Positions 1-8,784 of a DNA stretch of 64,000 bases are shown one piece after another (position 1 is the stretch's first letter; every line of letters starts with the position of its first letter). Under the pieces are notes generated by a model. It saw only the letters and a list, made by a program, of their open reading frames with translations, searched no databases and was not told the DNA's origin. Source of the DNA: an uncultured Bacteroidales bacterium (lineage in GTDB: Bacteria; Bacteroidota; Bacteroidia; Bacteroidales; F082); contig CAMHJX010000001.1 in NCBI GenBank assembly GCA_946185535.1, positions 62,001 to 126,000 on the forward strand, in the 5' to 3' direction. The position numbers and the translations under genes are program-made.

Positions 1-1470
1 GTAGGTGCCATCGTTGTGTTCCTTTTTGTACTTGGAACCTTGACCGTGAAAGGCAAGCTCAAATGGGCCTTGCTCATTGCCACAATACTCTCCATCTTGC
101 TCAGCTGGGGGAAGAACTTCATGGGCTTCACCGATTTCTTCATTGACCATGTCCCCGGCTACAACAAGTTCCGAGCCGTATCCATGACATTAGTTATCGC
201 GGAGGTATGCATGCCACTACTGGGATTCCTTGGCCTAGCTGAAATCGTCAAAGACCCAGAAACCTTCAAGAAGAATCTGCCCAAGTTTTTCATCGCCTTG
301 GGCATCACGGCTGGATTCTGCCTCCTCTTCTATCTCATGCCCAAGACCTTCTTCAATTTCCTCAGCCAAGGCGAAGCCAAACAATTTGCGCAGCTGAGTT
401 CGGGTAAAGAAGGCGCCATCTATACCCAGTTTGCCTCACAGCTCGAAAACGTCAGAGTGGCTATCTTCCGCAAGGATGCCATCCGCAGCTTCGTCTTCAT
501 CATCTTGGCTGCTGTACTTCTCTTTATTTATGGCAAGGGAAAGTTGAAAGCTCTTCCCGCCATGGCTATCCTTGCTGCCTTGGTGATTGTTGACATGTAT
601 CCTATCGACAGACGTTACCTCAACAACGACAATTTCGTCGACAAGGCTAAGTCTGACAAGCCTTTCGTGGCCTCAGCTGCCGACAAATACATCCTAGACG
701 ACAAGAGCCTTGACTTTAGGGTGGCGGACATCACCAAAGACATGTTCAACGACGCCAGCACATCCTATTTCCACAAGTCGATTGGTGGCTATTCGGGAGC
801 CAAGCTCCGCCGTTATCAAGACATCATCAGCAAGTACCTCGGCGCCGAACTCAACCAACTCAGATCTGCAAAGACTGCACAAGACATGATGCTGCTCCTA
901 GAACAACAAGAAGTGCTTAACATGTTGAACACCAAATACATCATCTACAACCCTCAGAGCCAGCCGTTCGAAAACCCGTTCGCATACGGTAACGCTTGGA
1001 TAGTGAGCAATGTTCAACTGGCCAGCACAGCCAACGAAGAATTCGACGCCTTGGCCACAACCGACATGTATCGCACTGCCATCATCAACAAAGAGTTCGA
1101 ACAACAGGTGTCAGGTTATAAACCCAATGCGGAAGAAGGCAGCATCACTTTGACCGACTACCAACCCAATCAACTGACTTACAATTTCTCAGCAAACGAG
1201 AACAAGTTAGTGGTTTTCTCAGAGATATGGACCAGCAAAGGCTGGACCATGCATATTGACGGCCAAGAACACCCTATCCTCCGTGCCAACTACCTGCTGC
1301 GCGCCGCCATGATTCCTGCTGGACAGCACGAAATCGTGATGCGCTACGAGCCGAAGATCTGGAAAGTGGGCGGAATGATTTCACTGGTGAGTTCGTTGGC
1401 CATTTTGCTTGCTACTGTGGGTGCCATCATCTTCTCGCTGAAGAAGCAAAAAGTTTCGACAAAAGGATGA
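1..1470 (+). CDS. YfhO-family membrane protein, C-terminal part
   Basis: The reading frame is open from the first base, so the true start lies outside the window and 489 codons are visible. The visible part begins with hydrophobic membrane helices, has a large hydrophilic region from about residue 200, and ends with one membrane segment and a lysine-rich tail. A segment near residues 390-440 (KGWTMHIDGQEHPI, then AGQHEIVMRYEP) resembles the C-terminal beta domain of the bacterial YfhO family. These polytopic proteins have been linked to glycosylation of cell-surface polymers. The next gene, a family 2 glycosyltransferase, starts 3 bases after the stop, so the two are probably cotranscribed, which fits a cell-envelope glycan role. 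The family call is good; the exact substrate is unknown. Confidence 0.8.
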   Translation, partial: VGAIVVFLFVLGTLTVKGKLKWALLIATILSILLSWGKNFMGFTDFFIDHVPGYNKFRAVSMTLVIAEVCMPLLGFLGLAEIVKDPETFKKNLPKFFIALGITAGFCLLFYLMPKTFFNFLSQGEAKQFAQLSSGKEGAIYTQFASQLENVRVAIFRKDAIRSFVFIILAAVLLFIYGKGKLKALPAMAILAALVIVDMYPIDRRYLNNDNFVDKAKSDKPFVASAADKYILDDKSLDFRVADITKDMFNDASTSYFHKSIGGYSGAKLRRYQDIISKYLGAELNQLRSAKTAQDMMLLLEQQEVLNMLNTKYIIYNPQSQPFENPFAYGNAWIVSNVQLASTANEEFDALATTDMYRTAIINKEFEQQVSGYKPNAEEGSITLTDYQPNQLTYNFSANENKLVVFSEIWTSKGWTMHIDGQEHPILRANYLLRAAMIPAGQHEIVMRYEPKIWKVGGMISLVSSLAILLATVGAIIFSLKKQKVSTKG

Positions 1471-1473
1471 TTC

Positions 1474-2385
1474 ATGCTCTCCATCATCGTCTGCACATAT
1501 AACCGCGACAAATACCTTTATGGTGCACTTCGATGCATCGCCGAAAACGGTTTCCCGGCAGAAGCATACGAAATCATTTTGGTCAACAACATGTCGACCG
1601 ACAACACTGAAAGCGAATGCCAAAAGTTTGGGAAAGACTATCCCGATGTGAATTTTCGTTATTTTGTCGAGACCAACCAAGGTCTGTCGTATGCACGAAA
1701 TCGAGGCATCAAAGAAAGCCGGGGAGAGACCTTGCTCTTTTTGGATGACGACTCCTACATACAACAAGATTACCTGAAAAACTTACAGCGACAACTAGAC
1801 GATCATCCTGAAGCGGACGCTTTTGGAGGCAAGATCGATCCCATATTCGAGTCGGGCGAAACTCCGAAATGGCTCTCAAAATGGAACTATTCATGGGTGT
1901 CGGCCATCGACATGGGCGACAAGGTTTGCCAATTTGAGGGCAAAGCTTTCCCCATTGGTGCCAATATGGGTATCAGAAAAGAGATGATAGAAAAAACAGG
2001 GGTCTTCAACACACAATTGGGGCGCAGCAAAAAGAACCTGATGGGCGGCGAGGAGAAAGACCTCTTTGAGCGCATCCGTCAGCAAGGTGGAAACATTTAC
2101 TACTTCCCCGATGTGGTAGTGCAGCATGTTATTCCGCCCTCAAGGACCACCCTAGACTATGTGAAACGCTTAGGAGAAGGCGTGGGTAGCAGTGAGAGAA
2201 TCAGGACATTGGGCGTATCGAAAGGGAAATATTTGAAACGACTGTTTTCAGAACTTGTCAAATGGGGCGGGACTATTATTCTTTGGATGATTTCCGTTTT
2301 TCAAGGGAAACCCCAAATCGGCCGTGCTCTGATATTGTTCAGACACCATGTGAGCAAGGGCCTGCTCGGCCATATCAAGGAATAA
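1474..2385 (+). CDS. Family 2 glycosyltransferase
   Basis: This 303-residue protein opens with the GT-A signature of family 2 glycosyltransferases (SIIVCTYNRDKYL). A metal-binding LDDD motif lies near residue 90 (TLLFLDDDSY), and an acceptor-side motif follows at about residues 165-205 (GANMGIRKEM, then GGEEKDLFERI). A short hydrophobic segment near residues 260-275 could attach it to the inner membrane. It would transfer a sugar from a nucleotide-sugar donor to a growing glycan on the cytoplasmic side. It follows the YfhO-like gene by 3 bases, and its stop overlaps by 11 bases the stop of the convergent glycerophosphotransferase gene. Donor and acceptor cannot be read from the sequence. Confidence 0.9.
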   Translation: MLSIIVCTYNRDKYLYGALRCIAENGFPAEAYEIILVNNMSTDNTESECQKFGKDYPDVNFRYFVETNQGLSYARNRGIKESRGETLLFLDDDSYIQQDYLKNLQRQLDDHPEADAFGGKIDPIFESGETPKWLSKWNYSWVSAIDMGDKVCQFEGKAFPIGANMGIRKEMIEKTGVFNTQLGRSKKNLMGGEEKDLFERIRQQGGNIYYFPDVVVQHVIPPSRTTLDYVKRLGEGVGSSERIRTLGVSKGKYLKRLFSELVKWGGTIILWMISVFQGKPQIGRALILFRHHVSKGLLGHIKE

Positions 2386-3571
2386 AATCCCGAAAATACC
2401 CTGCCACTCTCTCCGAAGACTGACTCACATTACCAGCCCAAGTTTTACTGACAAGATTTTCCTTTTGTTGCTCGTCTATCTCCAGTTGGTTTTCCTTGAA
2501 AGTTCCCAACAATCCCTCAAAATCAAAGACCCTCTTCCCTATGGTTATTTCATCAAATGGCCAAATAAAACTCCTTTCTCCCGTGAATTTGTGATAATCA
2601 AACAGATACAAAACCACACTTTTTTTCTCCATCAATAGATAATCATTGAGCACTGATGAATAATCAGTTATCAGCACATCAGTATAGGGCAATATCGGGT
2701 AAAAATCGGTCTTTGCCGTAAGTATTCTAACATTGGTAAAACTCGAACCATCAACTTCCGTGATTGTGGTATTGGCATGAGGTTTAAAAATCATAAGTGC
2801 GCGGCATTCTCTCATTACCTTATCAATGGCTTTCAGATCAAAGTCTTTTCCTAAAAAATCATAATTCGAGTCTCGCCATGTCGGGAGATAGATATATATG
2901 CGATTATAAATTCCAGACTTCAATTCGGCAAGCAGTTGTTGGGTTGTCTCAGGTTCATACCGTTTCACAAAAGCCAAGCGTCTGTCTTCAGGCCAAGTCA
3001 AGACATCATTGCGGGGATTTCCCAGCTCCAGGCATTGGCTGACATCGATACGAAAAGCACGTGAAAACATCTCCGAATACATAGGAGAAGCTGAGAGCAT
3101 ATAATCAGGCCGTTTGAAAGACTCAGGGTGAAAGAATCGTTCCTTTAAGGTTTTCTTCACATAACGGTCTGCTAACGGACCCGAATCAATGTCAAACTCT
3201 ATCTTTTTCATGGGCAAGCCATGCCAAAGGTTGACAAGTGTGGCATTTCCGGATAGGCAAAACATGATGTCGGATGAGTAGGCATTGAAGAACCAAAACT
3301 TTGAGGTCAAGGCGAACCAAGCACCTTTAAGGCTGAAAATCCAGTAAGCTTTCAGCCCCTTGCTTCTTACTTCCTTCACTGTCATTTTGTTAGTGCTCAA
3401 CCATACAGCATCAATCTCAGGCATTTGATCCGACACATGGATGAAAAGATACTTGGCATTGCCATCGAACCCACCACGAAAACTTCCATAAGCCCATTTT
3501 TTCCTATTTCTTGGAAACAGAAACGAGAACGGGTAAATGCAATAGCAAACCAAATAAGCAAGAAATTTCAT
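2375..3571 (-). CDS. CDP-glycerol glycerophosphotransferase family protein (TagB/TagF-like)
   Basis: I take the ATG at 3571 (398 residues), 4 bases after the stop of the upstream gene; an in-frame TTG at 3589 would overlap that gene. The protein has the landmarks of the teichoic-acid glycerophosphotransferase family: an N-terminal hydrophobic stretch, LWHGLPMKKIEFD near residue 115, a KPHANT motif near 270, and DVLITDYSSVLNDYLL near 305. The family transfers glycerol-phosphate or ribitol-phosphate from a CDP-linked donor to a membrane-bound acceptor. It is the last gene of an operon with a TagD-like cytidylyltransferase that could make the donor. In a Gram-negative this suggests phosphopolyol decoration of a surface glycan rather than wall teichoic acid; that is inference. 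Confidence 0.88.
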   Translation of the reverse strand: MKFLAYLVCYCIYPFSFLFPRNRKKWAYGSFRGGFDGNAKYLFIHVSDQMPEIDAVWLSTNKMTVKEVRSKGLKAYWIFSLKGAWFALTSKFWFFNAYSSDIMFCLSGNATLVNLWHGLPMKKIEFDIDSGPLADRYVKKTLKERFFHPESFKRPDYMLSASPMYSEMFSRAFRIDVSQCLELGNPRNDVLTWPEDRRLAFVKRYEPETTQQLLAELKSGIYNRIYIYLPTWRDSNYDFLGKDFDLKAIDKVMRECRALMIFKPHANTTITEVDGSSFTNVRILTAKTDFYPILPYTDVLITDYSSVLNDYLLMEKKSVVLYLFDYHKFTGERSFIWPFDEITIGKRVFDFEGLLGTFKENQLEIDEQQKENLVSKTWAGNVSQSSERVAGYFRDFIP

Positions 3572-3575
3572 CGGA

Positions 3576-4631
3576 TCATTGTTTATCAACGAACAAGTTC
3601 AAGAACGACTCGGCGCACCATAGCTGCCATTTTTGGTTTCCCGTCAGCTGGCTCATTGGAATATCATGTCGGAATTCTTTTCGTTTGGGACCTTCCCAGT
3701 CCTTGAAAATCATGTCGACAGGACGAGGCATTGGTATTTTTGTGGGCACCTCGCGTTCTGGATATTTCATTCGGTACAGATCCCTAACGAGATATTTTGA
3801 CTCGCCGCCCCTAATCCGCTGTAAGTCTTTTGGTTCAGCCATTACCAAGTTCTCGTATGGATCAAAATATGGCAAACCTGATGCCTTAAAAGCATTATAA
3901 TATGAGCTATAGCTTTCGTTCGTGCACAAATCATCCATAAATCCGAGGAAGTCTATCCCGTCCTTCCCCATTCGATACTTTTCGAAAGGTTCGTAAACAT
4001 CTACAGGATGCGTGAGAACCAATTCAGGATCCAATGATATATACCGTTGGACAAACTCATCAAATTCCCAATCTTTACTCAGCAACTTGTCCATCCCCCC
4101 AAAGACATAATCCGCGCCATCTCCGATAATCATAAGTTGTACGCCATCAGCCTGTGCTCGCTTGGCAGCTTTGTAAATTTGTGGTTCGATAGAGTGAACC
4201 GGACCACATTTTTCTCTCATAACGATAGGAGTAAACTTCTTGTAGTCCTCAAAAGTGATGTCTACCAGAACTTGTTTGAGTCCGTATTTCTCAGCATACT
4301 CTTTTGACCTTTCAATATCTGCATCAAAGATTTTGGTCTCTTTCGAAACAAAGGTATAGGCAATACTTCCAGGTTTCATATAGGATGCCAACACGGCACT
4401 ATCCATGCCCCCTGACAAAAGGATGCCCATTTTTTCGTACATTCCATTCAGTCTGTCGAAATCGCGCTGAATCTTTTCATCAATCTCGCGGGCAGTTCTC
4501 ACAGCAACTTTCTTGTCGTCGGGAATGGGAGGGTAATTCTCATGGCACATTCCTTCAACATAGTCAACACCATCCTTGAAGGTGTACCTATAAGCCATAT
4601 AGGAACTCAAACAAAAATCTATGTCTGTCAT
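3576..4631 (-). CDS. Asparagine-synthase-like PP-loop protein without glutaminase domain
   Basis: The 351-residue protein has the ATP-pyrophosphatase (PP-loop) signature SGGMDS at residues 73-78, and a second conserved GDGADYVFGG segment near residue 170 typical of the AsnB C-terminal synthetase domain. There is no N-terminal Cys-2 glutaminase domain: residues 1-65 are too short and begin MTDIDF. It would therefore adenylate a carboxylate or similar group and use ammonia or another nucleophile rather than glutamine. It sits between the TagD-like gene (15-base gap) and the glycerophosphotransferase gene (4-base gap), so it is probably part of the same surface-polymer pathway, for example amidating a sugar acid or attaching an amino group. 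True asparagine synthesis is unlikely. The family is clear; the substrate is unknown. Confidence 0.82.
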   Translation of the reverse strand: MTDIDFCLSSYMAYRYTFKDGVDYVEGMCHENYPPIPDDKKVAVRTAREIDEKIQRDFDRLNGMYEKMGILLSGGMDSAVLASYMKPGSIAYTFVSKETKIFDADIERSKEYAEKYGLKQVLVDITFEDYKKFTPIVMREKCGPVHSIEPQIYKAAKRAQADGVQLMIIGDGADYVFGGMDKLLSKDWEFDEFVQRYISLDPELVLTHPVDVYEPFEKYRMGKDGIDFLGFMDDLCTNESYSSYYNAFKASGLPYFDPYENLVMAEPKDLQRIRGGESKYLVRDLYRMKYPEREVPTKIPMPRPVDMIFKDWEGPKRKEFRHDIPMSQLTGNQKWQLWCAESFLNLFVDKQ

Positions 4632-4646
4632 ATCATCTATATATGA

Positions 4647-5129
4647 TTATTTCAAATCGCGCAAGTCGTGTTTGCGAACAGCATCCAACGCCTCATTAAT
4701 CTTTGTCGAAGATATGCCCTTCGTATACGGGAAATAAACAATCTTGATGCCTTCCTTGGCAAATTCCTTCTCGTAATTCTGCCATTTTTCGGTGCCATAC
4801 CAGTCGTCGCCTACAAACAAAAACTTCGCCCCAAGCTTTTTGCATGCGGTAAGTTTGTCCATATCATATTGAGGCACAGCCGCGTCCACATATTTGCAAG
4901 ACCTGACTATCTCAATCCTGTCTTCGAAAGGAATCATCGCCTTCTTGCCCTTATAAGCGACCAATTCATCGACCGTTACACCTACTACCAAATAATCGCA
5001 CATCCCTTTGGCATTCTTCAACAGATTCAGATGACCGATATGAAAAAGGTCATACACTCCCGTAGTATATCCAATAACCAATTGGCCTTGATGGTGATGT
5101 TCTCCGGTTTGTTTCGTAGTATTATCCAT
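4647..5129 (-). CDS. TagD-like cytidylyltransferase
   Basis: This 160-residue protein is a nucleotidyltransferase of the glycerol-3-phosphate cytidylyltransferase type. After a 16-residue polar N-terminal extension come the GVYDLFHIGHLNLL segment with the HIGH nucleotide-binding motif near residue 31, FEDRIEIVRSCKYVD in the middle, and a C-terminal YTKGISSTKI segment matching the family's RTxGISTT-type motif. Members activate glycerol-3-phosphate, or related phospho-alcohols such as phosphoethanolamine, with CTP in the cytoplasm. It lies 8 bases after LicD and 15 before the PP-loop gene. It is clearly similar to the C-terminal half of the divergent fusion gene at 6038-7189, so the locus encodes two paralogous cytidylyltransferases, perhaps for two different CDP-donors. 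Confidence 0.88.
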   Translation of the reverse strand: MDNTTKQTGEHHHQGQLVIGYTTGVYDLFHIGHLNLLKNAKGMCDYLVVGVTVDELVAYKGKKAMIPFEDRIEIVRSCKYVDAAVPQYDMDKLTACKKLGAKFLFVGDDWYGTEKWQNYEKEFAKEGIKIVYFPYTKGISSTKINEALDAVRKHDLRDLK

Positions 5130-5137
5130 ATTATCTC

Positions 5138-5941
5138 TTATTTAATGAGTTCTACATTGTGGACATTCTTCATGATTTCCTTTTCGTCAGGCACTTGTCT
5201 CCAATTCCCATAGATATTCGTTAGGAATGCGTCCCCATCGTGAGGCACAGGCAATTTCACCATTTCAAAAGCAACCTCACTTAAAGGGAACACCTCCGAT
5301 TCCCACATATAATGCTTGGCAAACCCCTGTCCAATCCCATAATGCAATTCACCTTTTCTCCTAAAAACATTCAGCGGCCATGTCAATGGAGTCAAACAGT
5401 AATAAACGCCCCATTGGAACCTTGTCACAAACTTCCTAAGCTTTTCATTCTTAATGAGATAAGTATAGTGAAGCAATGCAACCCTTAACTTTCCACAAAC
5501 AAAAGAGCGAATGAAACTGTTCTTATCCACACAAAAAATATCGACCCCTACTCCCTTATATTTGTATAGTTTTCCTCTCTTTGGAAAAGCCCCCAACAGA
5601 TTGCCTTCTTTTTCGCGGAATTTCGGGAATCCGTTGATATAATTGAAGTCAGAATGACGGTCTTGGAGGACATATTGGTGGCAATCCGACTTGTGCAGAA
5701 TGTCGACCAACTTCCGGTAATCCTCCTTCGGAAGCGCTATATCCATATCATCGTCCCAAGGAATGAAACCATGATGTCTAACGGCTCCCAATGCGCTGCC
5801 ACCCGTAAGGAAATAGGTCAGATGGTTGTCCTTGCAAACTTTATCCAAGAACAAAACCTCCTCCAACATTTTCATTTGAAGGTTTCTCAAATCTGAGCCT
5901 TCAGGGGCATATTTCCGTTTCAATCCTTCAGTATCAATCAT
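5138..5941 (-). CDS. LicD family phosphotransferase
   Basis: I use the ATG at 5941 (267 residues). An in-frame TTG at 5962 is possible but lies at the edge of the predicted promoter. The LicD signature is clear: LTGGSALGAVRHHGFIPWDD followed by DMDIALP near residues 45-75, the nucleotidyltransferase-fold core with the metal-binding aspartates. LicD proteins transfer phosphocholine, or other groups from CDP-activated donors, to surface glycans or teichoic acids. It is the first gene of the four-gene operon and would act with the cytidylyltransferase encoded 8 bases downstream. No choline kinase or choline transporter is visible here, so the transferred group need not be choline. Confidence 0.87.
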   Translation of the reverse strand: MIDTEGLKRKYAPEGSDLRNLQMKMLEEVLFLDKVCKDNHLTYFLTGGSALGAVRHHGFIPWDDDMDIALPKEDYRKLVDILHKSDCHQYVLQDRHSDFNYINGFPKFREKEGNLLGAFPKRGKLYKYKGVGVDIFCVDKNSFIRSFVCGKLRVALLHYTYLIKNEKLRKFVTRFQWGVYYCLTPLTWPLNVFRRKGELHYGIGQGFAKHYMWESEVFPLSEVAFEMVKLPVPHDGDAFLTNIYGNWRQVPDEKEIMKNVHNVELIK

Positions 5942-5959
5942 ACCAAGCTTTTTCAAGTG

Positions 5960-5967
5960 CAAAAATA
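5960..5967 (-). promoter_or_regulatory. Probable promoter of the licD operon
   Basis: On the minus strand the bases read TATTTTTG, a perfect match to the Bacteroidota -7 element TAnnTTTG, about 19 bases upstream of the chosen ATG at 5941. A TTG (minus strand, 5991-5989) lies 21 bases further upstream as a possible -33 element. Confidence 0.5.
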
Positions 5968-5999
5968 GTTAAATTAATCGTCGCAACACAAATTTTTCC

Positions 6000-6007
6000 T
6001 AATTTTG
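6000..6007 (+). promoter_or_regulatory. Probable promoter of the SDR-cytidylyltransferase fusion gene
   Basis: TAATTTTG matches the Bacteroidota -7 consensus and lies about 30 bases before the ATG at 6038. No good -33 TTG is seen at the expected spacing. This element and the one at 5960-5967 would make the 96-base gap a divergent promoter region. Confidence 0.45.
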
Positions 6008-6037
6008 CGCTCCAATTCAAAACGGTTCCAAAATCAT

Positions 6038-7189
6038 ATGAAGGAAGCTTTAGTCATCGGAGGAAGCAACGGCATAGGTTTGGCCATCGCTTTGGAATTA
6101 CAGAAAAAAGATCATTTCGTACATATCGTCGACAAAGTAAAGAATGACCTGCTAGATGAATACAATAATATCCGTTTTTGTCAAGTCAACCTTCTCGACT
6201 CGGACTTTTCGTTCCTAGGGCAATTCAAAGACATCGACACGCTCATCATCACAGCTGGATTTGGCCGTATCGCACCTTTCGAGGAGATTTTGGAACAAGA
6301 AATCCAGAACAACTTTCAGGTGAATAGCATTGCTGTACTAAAAGTGTTGCATTTCTTCTTCCCCAGGATGAAAGAAAAGACTCAGTTCCATTGCGCCGTG
6401 ATGGGAAGCATCGCAGGACTCATCAGTTCTCCCCTATTTGCTACATACGGAGCTACGAAAGCCGCCCTATGCAATGCCATTGAGAGTTTGAACATCGAGC
6501 TTGAAATGGCTGGTACGGAAAACCGCATATTGAATGTGTCTCCAGGTTCCATCAAAGGCACAAAGTTCAACGGAGGCGACAACGACTTGAACAAAACAGT
6601 AGCGTTGGCACAAGCCATCCTCGAAAAGATGGAAGAAAGACAAACGCTTTTTATTCCGGAATATGAAGAAGTGTTTCGTGGTGTAATTGAGCGTTATCGT
6701 CATGACCCTCGCCAATTTGGCTTGCAAAGCTACCAATACAAAATGGAAAGTGGCCGCGTCAGTAGCAAGCCACAGCTGAAAATCGGTTATTTGAGCGGCA
6801 CTTTCGATCTATTTCACATCGGCCATCTAAACCTATTACGCCGTGCCAAACAGCACTGTGACTATCTCGTTGTGGGTGTGCATAAGGATGCCTCCCATAA
6901 AGGCAAATCGACATTCATTTCCTTCGAAGAACGTTGCGAAATCATCAAAAGCATCAAGTATGTCGACCAAGTAATTCCTTCCGAAAAAGAAGATTGCGAT
7001 GTTTACCTCAAAGGCATTGTGAAATACGATTATCTCTTTGTTGGCTCTGATTACAAGGGCACCGAACGTTTCAACAGATACGAGCAAATCTTTGCCGACA
7101 AAGGCGTGAAAATCATCTATTTCCCTTACACACAAGGCACCAGTAGCAGCCAACTTCGCGAAGCCTTATCAGCCATTCGGGGAAAATAA
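6038..7189 (+). CDS. Bifunctional short-chain dehydrogenase / TagD-like cytidylyltransferase fusion
   Basis: I use the ATG at 6038 (383 residues), since the TTG at 6005 lies within the promoter element. Residues 1 to about 235 are a short-chain dehydrogenase: GGSNGIGLAIA near residue 8 binds NAD(P), TAGFG follows near 75, a GSIAG serine segment near 125, and the YxxxK catalytic pair is Y137/K141. Residues about 245-383 are a cytidylyltransferase with HIGH at 260-263 and a C-terminal YTQGTSSSQL segment. A reductase joined to a cytidylyltransferase recalls Haemophilus Bcs1, which makes CDP-ribitol, but Bcs1 uses an IspD-type domain in the opposite order. By analogy this enzyme may reduce a sugar phosphate to a polyol phosphate and activate it with CTP; the substrate is inferred. 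Confidence 0.85.
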   Translation: MKEALVIGGSNGIGLAIALELQKKDHFVHIVDKVKNDLLDEYNNIRFCQVNLLDSDFSFLGQFKDIDTLIITAGFGRIAPFEEILEQEIQNNFQVNSIAVLKVLHFFFPRMKEKTQFHCAVMGSIAGLISSPLFATYGATKAALCNAIESLNIELEMAGTENRILNVSPGSIKGTKFNGGDNDLNKTVALAQAILEKMEERQTLFIPEYEEVFRGVIERYRHDPRQFGLQSYQYKMESGRVSSKPQLKIGYLSGTFDLFHIGHLNLLRRAKQHCDYLVVGVHKDASHKGKSTFISFEERCEIIKSIKYVDQVIPSEKEDCDVYLKGIVKYDYLFVGSDYKGTERFNRYEQIFADKGVKIIYFPYTQGTSSSQLREALSAIRGK

Positions 7190-7236
7190 GGATTCCATAG
7201 GATCTTCAAGGTTTTCGCTTTTGGAAACATCTAAGC

Positions 7237-8766
7237 TTATCTTTTCAGATGCATCTGAATCAACCCTTTGTCAATCAAGCTATTCACCGACTGGGAGATC
7301 TTCAATTTATAAATAGAGAGCAACCCAACCACAAGGAAAATCGTGGACTTCAGTACTGAATCGATAACCAAACCAATCACCGGCTTGCCAAATTGTTCGA
7401 CAAACCATGGCGTCAGCGTCTTCGACCATAGCCAGTCAAGTCCAAACAAAACGCCCACAACCAAAACCACCAACAGTTGCTTTGACGACAAGGGCAAGGT
7501 GCCGATTTTCCAGCGAATCAGAGCCAAGAGAAGCGTATAGTGCACCATATAGGCCACCAAGGTCGCCATGGCCGCGCCATTCACGCCCCAATCTCCAACC
7601 CAACGCGCGTTGAGCCACCATGCCAAAACGGTCAGCAAGATGGTGAAAAACAGCGAGTAATAGTAGATTTTGGAATAGCTCAGCACCGTGGTTCCGACAT
7701 TCAGCGTAGAGTTGACCAAGCGACTAAGGCCCAAGATGAGCACAGCCCATTTGCCTGCCGCGAACACTTCGCCGTTGGGCAACAGGGCAAAAACCGTGTC
7801 GATATTGATCCAGATAAAGAAAAAAACCAACGAGCCAACAAGAAACTGATGCAGGGAAACGCTCTTGCAGATTCGGTCGGCCTCCCTCACGTTGCCATCG
7901 GCCATGGCCTGCGAAATCTGTGGCTTGCTGATGGTTCCCAAAGAGCGGTAAGGCATTTCAACCAACGAAGCGATATAGATGGCGATAGTCAAGATGCCAC
8001 CCACGGCAAGGCCTTGCTTGCCCGCAACAAAATAGCGGTTGAGCAAGGGGGTAATGTTGCCTGCCAAAGCTGAAGTGATGAGGAAGACCGTATAAATCAA
8101 AAAGTCGCGTTTCAGTTTGGGAGTAATATATTTTTTTTCGATGCGGAACGACACTCGATGCAAAGTCAGCAAATATACGATGTTAACTACTGTGGCTAAG
8201 CCATATGACACGCAAAACGCTATGACCATGCCCGTGAGGGAGAGCACATGGAACCCATAGAGCAGATAAATGACCAGTGTCATCACCCGTAAGCCTACCT
8301 CGCGGATGAAGCGTGGCACCACGATGCGCATCAACAGGTTGGAGTTAGTCTCGAACACCGAGATGTAGAGCATGAAGAAAGCCAGCGGAATTACATAATA
8401 GATGTAATCGATGAACAAGGCCGACTTCTCGGAGAAAAACGAAGCGATGGGACTTCGCAACGCAAAGAAACAGCCCAAGAAAACGGCGAAACCGATTAAC
8501 GGAACAATTAGCGTCCAGCCAAAAAAGCCGTGGTCACGATTATCTTCATCCTTGAAATAAGGATAATAACGCATCGCAGAGGTGTTGGTACCCAATTGTG
8601 CCAAACCCGAAAACAGCAAAGCTGATTGAAGCAACACGTCTACAAGGCCGATTTCCTCTGTAGTCAGGTATTTGGTCTGCACGAAGAAAGTCGTGACGAT
8701 ACCCACCGCCACACCAACATAGGTGGCAATGGTACCCTTGATGCTCTGTCGTGCTACGATACCCAT
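7237..8766 (-). CDS. Polysaccharide flippase (Wzx/MATE-like)
   Basis: A 509-residue polytopic membrane protein with about 12-14 hydrophobic helices spread over its length. The first helix region (QSIKGTIATYVGVAVGIVTT) is typical of oligosaccharide flippases of the Wzx/RfbX group. Such proteins move undecaprenyl-linked oligosaccharide across the inner membrane for capsule, O-antigen or related polymers. It starts 18 bases after the stop of the YihY/BrkB gene and is probably in one transcript with it. Its stop converges on the fusion gene with a 47-base gap. Flippase substrates cannot be told from sequence, but the neighbourhood of glycan genes supports surface-polymer export. Confidence 0.85.
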   Translation of the reverse strand: MGIVARQSIKGTIATYVGVAVGIVTTFFVQTKYLTTEEIGLVDVLLQSALLFSGLAQLGTNTSAMRYYPYFKDEDNRDHGFFGWTLIVPLIGFAVFLGCFFALRSPIASFFSEKSALFIDYIYYVIPLAFFMLYISVFETNSNLLMRIVVPRFIREVGLRVMTLVIYLLYGFHVLSLTGMVIAFCVSYGLATVVNIVYLLTLHRVSFRIEKKYITPKLKRDFLIYTVFLITSALAGNITPLLNRYFVAGKQGLAVGGILTIAIYIASLVEMPYRSLGTISKPQISQAMADGNVREADRICKSVSLHQFLVGSLVFFFIWINIDTVFALLPNGEVFAAGKWAVLILGLSRLVNSTLNVGTTVLSYSKIYYYSLFFTILLTVLAWWLNARWVGDWGVNGAAMATLVAYMVHYTLLLALIRWKIGTLPLSSKQLLVVLVVGVLFGLDWLWSKTLTPWFVEQFGKPVIGLVIDSVLKSTIFLVVGLLSIYKLKISQSVNSLIDKGLIQMHLKR

Positions 8767-8784
8767 GACAATGGTCTAATCTTG

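Noticed and set aside
3576..4631. Interpretation as a true asparagine synthetase
   Set aside because: No glutaminase domain, about 200 residues shorter than AsnB, and embedded in a surface-polymer operon.
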